From Lacticaseibacillus porcinae (GTDB taxonomy: Bacteria; Bacillota; Bacilli; Lactobacillales; Lactobacillaceae), in assembly GCF_003946305.1 (NCBI RefSeq), contig NZ_RHNS01000004.1:1-64000 (forward strand): a stretch of 64,000 nt of DNA, in the 5' to 3' direction. Both the position numbers and the translations under genes were made by a program. Below, one piece after another: positions 60,141-64,000 of the stretch; positions within the stretch are counted from its first letter, which is position 1; every line of letters starts with the position of its first letter. Under the pieces are notes generated by a model. That model was not told where the DNA came from and made no database searches. It saw only the letters and a program-made list of their open reading frames with translations.

Positions 60141-61353
60141 ACGCTTGTACCCCACGAGCAGATTTGGCGACTAAGGCGATCCCGCAAGCCCCAAGCACCA
60201 ACATCAATGCCGCCATCCCGCTATTGCCTAATAGCGGTGAAACACTCACGGTAACGCCGGAAAGCGTTGAAGCCAAAGGACTGACAGCAGCCCAACCACC
60301 TGAATACGCCCCAATTTTTTGCTCGTCCATCAAAGCTGCCCGCAAAGTTTGCGAAGACGGTACTGAGATCATTTCCCCGATGGTTAAAATCACCGCGGCA
60401 ATTGCTAATGGCCAAAAGGTATTCACTTCAAAACTCATCGCAAAGCCGATCGTTTGTAGCCCTACCCCAACAGCAAAAGCGACCCCTAAAGCCCATTTCG
60501 AGGTTAACCGGGTGAACAGTGCCATTAAAATAATGATCATCACCGTGTTAATAATCGTGACCATCGACAACATTCGCTGGCCATATAGCGCGATCCCAAA
60601 CAAATGCGTCGCGTTGAAATCACGCCCTAAATGCACTGCTAAATAGAAATTCGGTTGGTTAGTGACGATACTTGCCAGCAACGACCCACCTAAAAACAAC
60701 ACATAACGTTTATCCGCAAACACTTGCCCATAAACTTTAACTGCCTGCCACACAGAACCTGACACAGCTTTTTGACTTTGGAAGGTTTCACGCATCCCAA
60801 AGCGAATGATGTTGATATTGATCACCGCAATGATAGCCATTGCTAACAGCAATTCAAACAAATAATCGCGGAAGAACCACCCGCCGATCGCAGCGCCTAA
60901 CATCACTGAAATATTGATCACCCAATACAACATCGCATACACAAAGCGCCGGTTTTGTGGGGTCGACGCATCGATCATCATCGCTTGTTCTGCTGGGTCG
61001 GATAACGACCCACCAACTCGTGCCAACAAAAACCCGACAAAAGCTAACACTGGGTTGGTCATCAAAGGGGAATTCACTAACGCGGCGATCAAATACCCGA
61101 CGATCAACAAGACACTACCCGCTAACATGATCGGCTTGCGACCGTGGGCATCTGATAAATGCCCACCATATAGTCCTGCAATGAAGCTGGCGATCGACAC
61201 CACGATCAACAAGATCCCAGCTGCTGCCGCTCCGAAATAATGGGAATAGTAAATCGTCATATTCGGTAGCACCGCTGCGTTTAACAATGCGGTCAAAAAC
61301 ACCGTCAGCGTCCGCAGTTTCAAGTTCCGATCCAGTGCCATGAATTCTCGCAA
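60139..61353 (-). CDS. MFS transporter
   Basis: This 404-residue protein has twelve predicted helices. The loop 2-3 motif is GGHLSDAHGRKPIM and a later half contains LFTRLTSKWALGVAF, typical of drug-efflux-like major facilitator proteins. The substrate is unknown. The TTG at 61353 is chosen because GGAGG is 9 nt upstream; a TTG at 61362 is in frame, but its ribosome site would be too close. ATG 61341 is another choice. Confidence 0.85.
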   Translation of the reverse strand: MREFMALDRNLKLRTLTVFLTALLNAAVLPNMTIYYSHYFGAAAAGILLIVVSIASFIAGLYGGHLSDAHGRKPIMLAGSVLLIVGYLIAALVNSPLMTNPVLAFVGFLLARVGGSLSDPAEQAMMIDASTPQNRRFVYAMLYWVINISVMLGAAIGGWFFRDYLFELLLAMAIIAVININIIRFGMRETFQSQKAVSGSVWQAVKVYGQVFADKRYVLFLGGSLLASIVTNQPNFYLAVHLGRDFNATHLFGIALYGQRMLSMVTIINTVMIIILMALFTRLTSKWALGVAFAVGVGLQTIGFAMSFEVNTFWPLAIAAVILTIGEMISVPSSQTLRAALMDEQKIGAYSGGWAAVSPLASTLSGVTVSVSPLLGNSGMAALMLVLGACGIALVAKSARGVQA

Positions 61354-61434
61354 GTGACCCAACCTCCAAAAAAATACTTATCGCCAAGTATAACGCAATC
61401 TTTGATTGGGCGCTCAAGGGATTCAAGGCAGTGG

Positions 61435-61639
61435 GCTAGCGTAGTGGAGGAACTGAAATCATCGAACGTGGCAGAAATATTAGCTAAGACTGCGGGTTTC
61501 TGGCTTAGCTTATATTTCAGGCAAATTCAAAGACGCGGGTTTCGGCTTTGAATTTAGACGAAAGAGCATCGGCGCATTTTGCCGATCTCTGCAGTCGGCC
61601 GGCCACGAGAGATGATTTCAGTTCCGCAACGGAGCTAGC
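61435..61639. repeat. Large cloverleaf-forming palindromic element
   Basis: Outer arms GCTAGC..GGAACTGAAATCATC (61435-61463) and GATGATTTCAGTTCC..GCTAGC (61611-61639) pair, with GTGGC/GCCAC inside. Three hairpins follow: GAAATAT-AGCTAAG/CTTAGCT-ATATTTC (61474-61518), AAATTCAAAG/CTTTGAATTT (61523-61555) and AGAG-ATCGGC/GCCGAT-CTCT (61563-61590). The first two have the same loop sequence GCGGGTTTC. It is unrelated in sequence to the five-copy family but has the same shape. No gene is seen in 61363-61692. Confidence 0.85.
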
Positions 61640-61692
61640 TCACTGTCGCCTGATAGCGGCACGAAACACTATTGATGCCGAACGTCATCATC

Positions 61693-61731
61693 AAAAAAGG
61701 TTGAGACGAATGATGTCTCAACCCTTGTTTT
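61693..61731 (-). terminator. Terminator after LCP gene
   Basis: On the minus strand GGTTGAGAC/GTCTCAACC is followed by a U-run, directly after the stop at 61734. Confidence 0.85.
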
Positions 61732-61733
61732 GA

Positions 61734-62900
61734 TTAATAGCCGTTGCCGTATGTCGATCCATTGGAATCGCCGCCGGCAGTCGTGACAGTAGTGCCATCA
61801 TCGTTATAGGTACTAGTCGATGCGGCGGTGCCGCTGTCTGAATACAGCGTGTAAACTGGGTTGTTGCCATCATCCCAGTTAAAGCCGTTGGCGGTGTTAT
61901 AAGCATTTTGCTTAGTGTTGTAGTTATTCAAAGTTTCTTTTTGCAAGCCTAGAGACGTGCGGATATTGTCAGAAACTTTCTGCAATTCTGCAGTGGTTGG
62001 AACTTGATAAGAAGACTCGTTGATGTAAACCCCTAAACCTTCAACTGTGGTTTGGGAAACATTTTTGATGCAGGCCGCGTATTTTTCACCGATGGCGACC
62101 ATGTCATCGAACTTCAAGCTGGTACGCATAGAATTCGACAAACTGTCCATCAACGTGGAATAATTACTTAAGGACTTCGCAGACAACGCAGTCTTCACAA
62201 TTTGAGTGATCACTTCGCGTTGCCGCTGTTGCCGACCATAATCGCCTTGCGGATCAGAATGCCGCATCCGCGCGTAGGCCAAGGCTTGCGCGCCGTTTAA
62301 ATGCATTGGGCCTTTGGTGAAGGTATAATTACCGACATAAGCATCGCGCCAAGTAAACGCGACGTTGACGTCAATGCCCCCCACGGCATCGACGATTTTT
62401 TCAAGGCCAGCCATGTTGACGGTGACGTAGTAGTTGATCGGAATGTTCAACAACTTCTCCACTGTCTTCATCGCGGCTTCATTCCCATTAGCATTGTAGG
62501 CAGCGTTGATTTTTTGGGCTTGCGCGCCATTGCCATCAACGATTTCTGCTAAGGTGTCACGAGGAATCGACGTCATAGTCGTTTTCTTGGTTTTCGGATT
62601 GATCGTCACCACGATCATCGTATCCGTATTACCAGTATATTGGCGCCCAAATTCACCGGTGTCCGTCCCCATCAGCAAAATGCTGATCGGTTTGGTTCCG
62701 GAAATATTAGACTTCACCGCTGCTTTTGTGGAAACAGGATCGTATGTTTTATCTACTGCAGTTTTAGTTTGGCTATAAAGGCGAACTGCGTACCCAGCGA
62801 CTAATACCACTAAGGTCAACAAGATCATCACAATATAGTGGCCGATGCTGCGGCGAGAACTCTTATGCTTGCGAGTACGCCGAGGGGTTTCTTCTTCCAT
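61734..62900 (-). CDS. LytR-CpsA-Psr (LCP) family protein
   Basis: This 388-residue protein has a basic cytoplasmic N-terminus (PRRTRKHKSSRRS), one membrane segment (about 22-45), and the LCP domain. Domain motifs are ISILLMGTDTGEFGRQYTGN-TDTM, TMTSIPRDTL, INAAYNANGNEA, VGGIDV, LAYARMRHSDPQGDYGRQQRQ. It attaches teichoic acids or capsule to peptidoglycan at the outer face. The C-terminal ~60 residues are Gly/Ser/Thr/Asn-rich. AGGAG precedes ATG. It is divergent from pepF. Confidence 0.93.
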   Translation of the reverse strand: MEEETPRRTRKHKSSRRSIGHYIVMILLTLVVLVAGYAVRLYSQTKTAVDKTYDPVSTKAAVKSNISGTKPISILLMGTDTGEFGRQYTGNTDTMIVVTINPKTKKTTMTSIPRDTLAEIVDGNGAQAQKINAAYNANGNEAAMKTVEKLLNIPINYYVTVNMAGLEKIVDAVGGIDVNVAFTWRDAYVGNYTFTKGPMHLNGAQALAYARMRHSDPQGDYGRQQRQREVITQIVKTALSAKSLSNYSTLMDSLSNSMRTSLKFDDMVAIGEKYAACIKNVSQTTVEGLGVYINESSYQVPTTAELQKVSDNIRTSLGLQKETLNNYNTKQNAYNTANGFNWDDGNNPVYTLYSDSGTAASTSTYNDDGTTVTTAGGDSNGSTYGNGY

Positions 62901-63032
62901 ATGCTAACTCCTATTTTTTACACTCATCTCACAATAGTTTACTCGCAAAGCGTAACGAACGCACGCGATTTGCATAAAATCATACGTGTTATAATAATGT
63001 TAATAAAAAGTTGAGAAACGGAAGTGATTTTG

Positions 63033-64000
63033 ATGTCTATGTTACCGAATCGTAATAATGTTGACCCAGAATTGACTTGGGATCTGACCACCATTTTCAA
63101 AAATGATGGTGATTGGCAAAAAGCCTACCAACAAGCCGCTGACGCCGGAACGCAAGCAGCTGCTTGGCAAGGACAGTTGGGAAATTCTGCTAATGATTTA
63201 GCAGCAGGCTTAGCGGCGATCCTCAATGCCTATCGTCAAATTGAAAAAGTATACGTTTACGCCAGCCTTAAAAGCGATCAAGATACTGCCAATGCCAAAT
63301 ACCTTGGCTTCAGTGCCCAAGCGCAAAGCTTGTGGACTCAAATTTCATCACAAACCGCATTCATGCAACCAGAGATCCTCGCCATCGCCCCTGATACCTT
63401 AGCCGCATGGTTGCAGACCCCTGAGTTGAAGCTTTACCAACACTTCATCGAAAACTTAGTCGCTGAACGAGAACACGTGCTATCTGCTGACCAAGAAGCG
63501 TTGATTGCCGCAGCCGGCGATGCGTTGAATGCCTCAAGTGCGACTTTTAATGTGTTGAACAACGCTGACTTGAAATTCGGTGAGATCCTCGACGAACAAG
63601 GTAACGCCGTTCAATTGTCTCACGGCACTTATGGTGAGTTGATCAAAAGCACCAAACGCTCTGTCCGCCAAGCGGCTTTTGAATCACTATATGCCACTTA
63701 CAACAAGTTCCAACACACCTTTGCCCAAACCCTTGCCGGTGAAATCAAAAAGCATACTTTTGATGCGAAGGTCCATCATTATGCCAGTGCGCGGGCGGCG
63801 GCGATGGCGGAAAACCAAATTCCCGAAACCGTTTATGATACCTTAGTTGATACCGTCAATGCGCATTTACCAAGTTTGCAACGCTACTTGGCCTTCCGTC
63901 AACAACGTTTAGGCCTTGATGAGTTGCACATGTACGACTTATACACGCCACTTAATGGGAAGCCACCAGTCAGCTACACGATCGATCAAGCCAAAGCGGT
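63033..64000 (+). CDS. pepF: Oligoendopeptidase F (5' part, runs off window)
   Basis: The first ~322 codons of an M3 family peptidase are present: NVDPELTWDLTTIFKND, then a long helical N-terminal domain with RQIEKVYVYASLKSDQD. The HExxH zinc motif expected later is outside the window. PepF cuts 7-17-residue peptides in the cytoplasm. A TATAAT at about 62990-62995 and a GGAAGTG ribosome site support the start ATG 63033. Confidence 0.93.
   Translation, partial: MSMLPNRNNVDPELTWDLTTIFKNDGDWQKAYQQAADAGTQAAAWQGQLGNSANDLAAGLAAILNAYRQIEKVYVYASLKSDQDTANAKYLGFSAQAQSLWTQISSQTAFMQPEILAIAPDTLAAWLQTPELKLYQHFIENLVAEREHVLSADQEALIAAAGDALNASSATFNVLNNADLKFGEILDEQGNAVQLSHGTYGELIKSTKRSVRQAAFESLYATYNKFQHTFAQTLAGEIKKHTFDAKVHHYASARAAAMAENQIPETVYDTLVDTVNAHLPSLQRYLAFRQQRLGLDELHMYDLYTPLNGKPPVSYTIDQAKA

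Overview
The window looks like chromosome of a low-to-mid-GC lactic acid bacterium (Lactobacillaceae). It carries a Lactobacillus-type peptide economy (OppA-like lipoprotein, two PepC-type cysteine aminopeptidases, PepT, PepF), an L-2-hydroxyisocaproate dehydrogenase, an MsmK-type sugar ABC ATPase with a cre-like site, an HPK10/LytTR quorum-sensing pair, an Fst-type toxin and strong AGGAGG-type ribosome binding sites. I cannot fix the species. No rRNA, tRNA, CRISPR array or intact insertion sequence was seen.

Layout. 1-2400: a ~390-nt non-coding RNA on the minus strand, a membrane protein with an AbrB-like N-terminus, and an ECF transporter S component. 2480-5700: a sulfur amino acid operon (cysK-like, cystathionine gamma-lyase/synthase, MetA/CysE-like acyltransferase) behind a leader with a 27-codon Cys-rich peptide ORF and a terminator. 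5700-31700: the conserved Firmicutes order metG-tatD-rnmV-rsmA-veg-ispE-purR-glmU, read on the minus strand and interrupted by accessory blocks. These blocks are a quorum-sensing and broken-bacteriocin locus (10.0-14.9 kb), a CDF exporter and DUF2075 ATPase, an Fst-type type I toxin-antitoxin module (23.0-23.3 kb), and glutamate synthase gltBD (23.4-29.4 kb). 32-41 kb: pepT, a T-box-controlled oppA-like gene, two pepC paralogues, DUF72, NUDIX, an msmK-like ATPase and a structured, TPP-riboswitch-like region. 41.2-41.6 kb: the second copy of the ~390-nt RNA. 41.7-48.9 kb: mostly small metabolic or stress enzymes (HicDH, TMEM175-like, flavoprotein, sirtuin, zincin, PHP, PEBP, reductase, VOC).

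48.9-58.5 kb is the most unusual region. Two WYL regulators flank a compact minus-strand gene set: a membrane protein with a GIY-YIG domain, a proline/threonine-rich membrane protein, a beta-helix protein, and a 1117-residue protein joining a homologous beta-helix to three complete CbbX/SpoVK-type AAA+ modules. I do not recognise this as a described system. 58.6-64 kb: a PurBox-linked purine permease, an MFS transporter, a cloverleaf-forming repeat, an LCP protein and the start of pepF.

Structured non-coding DNA is abundant: five ~185-190 bp cloverleaf palindromes with compensating changes, three other large palindromes, two copies of one long RNA, a Met-type T-box leader and a Cys-peptide leader. 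Start sites were chosen mainly by Shine-Dalgarno position, so several coding regions are shorter than the longest open frame.
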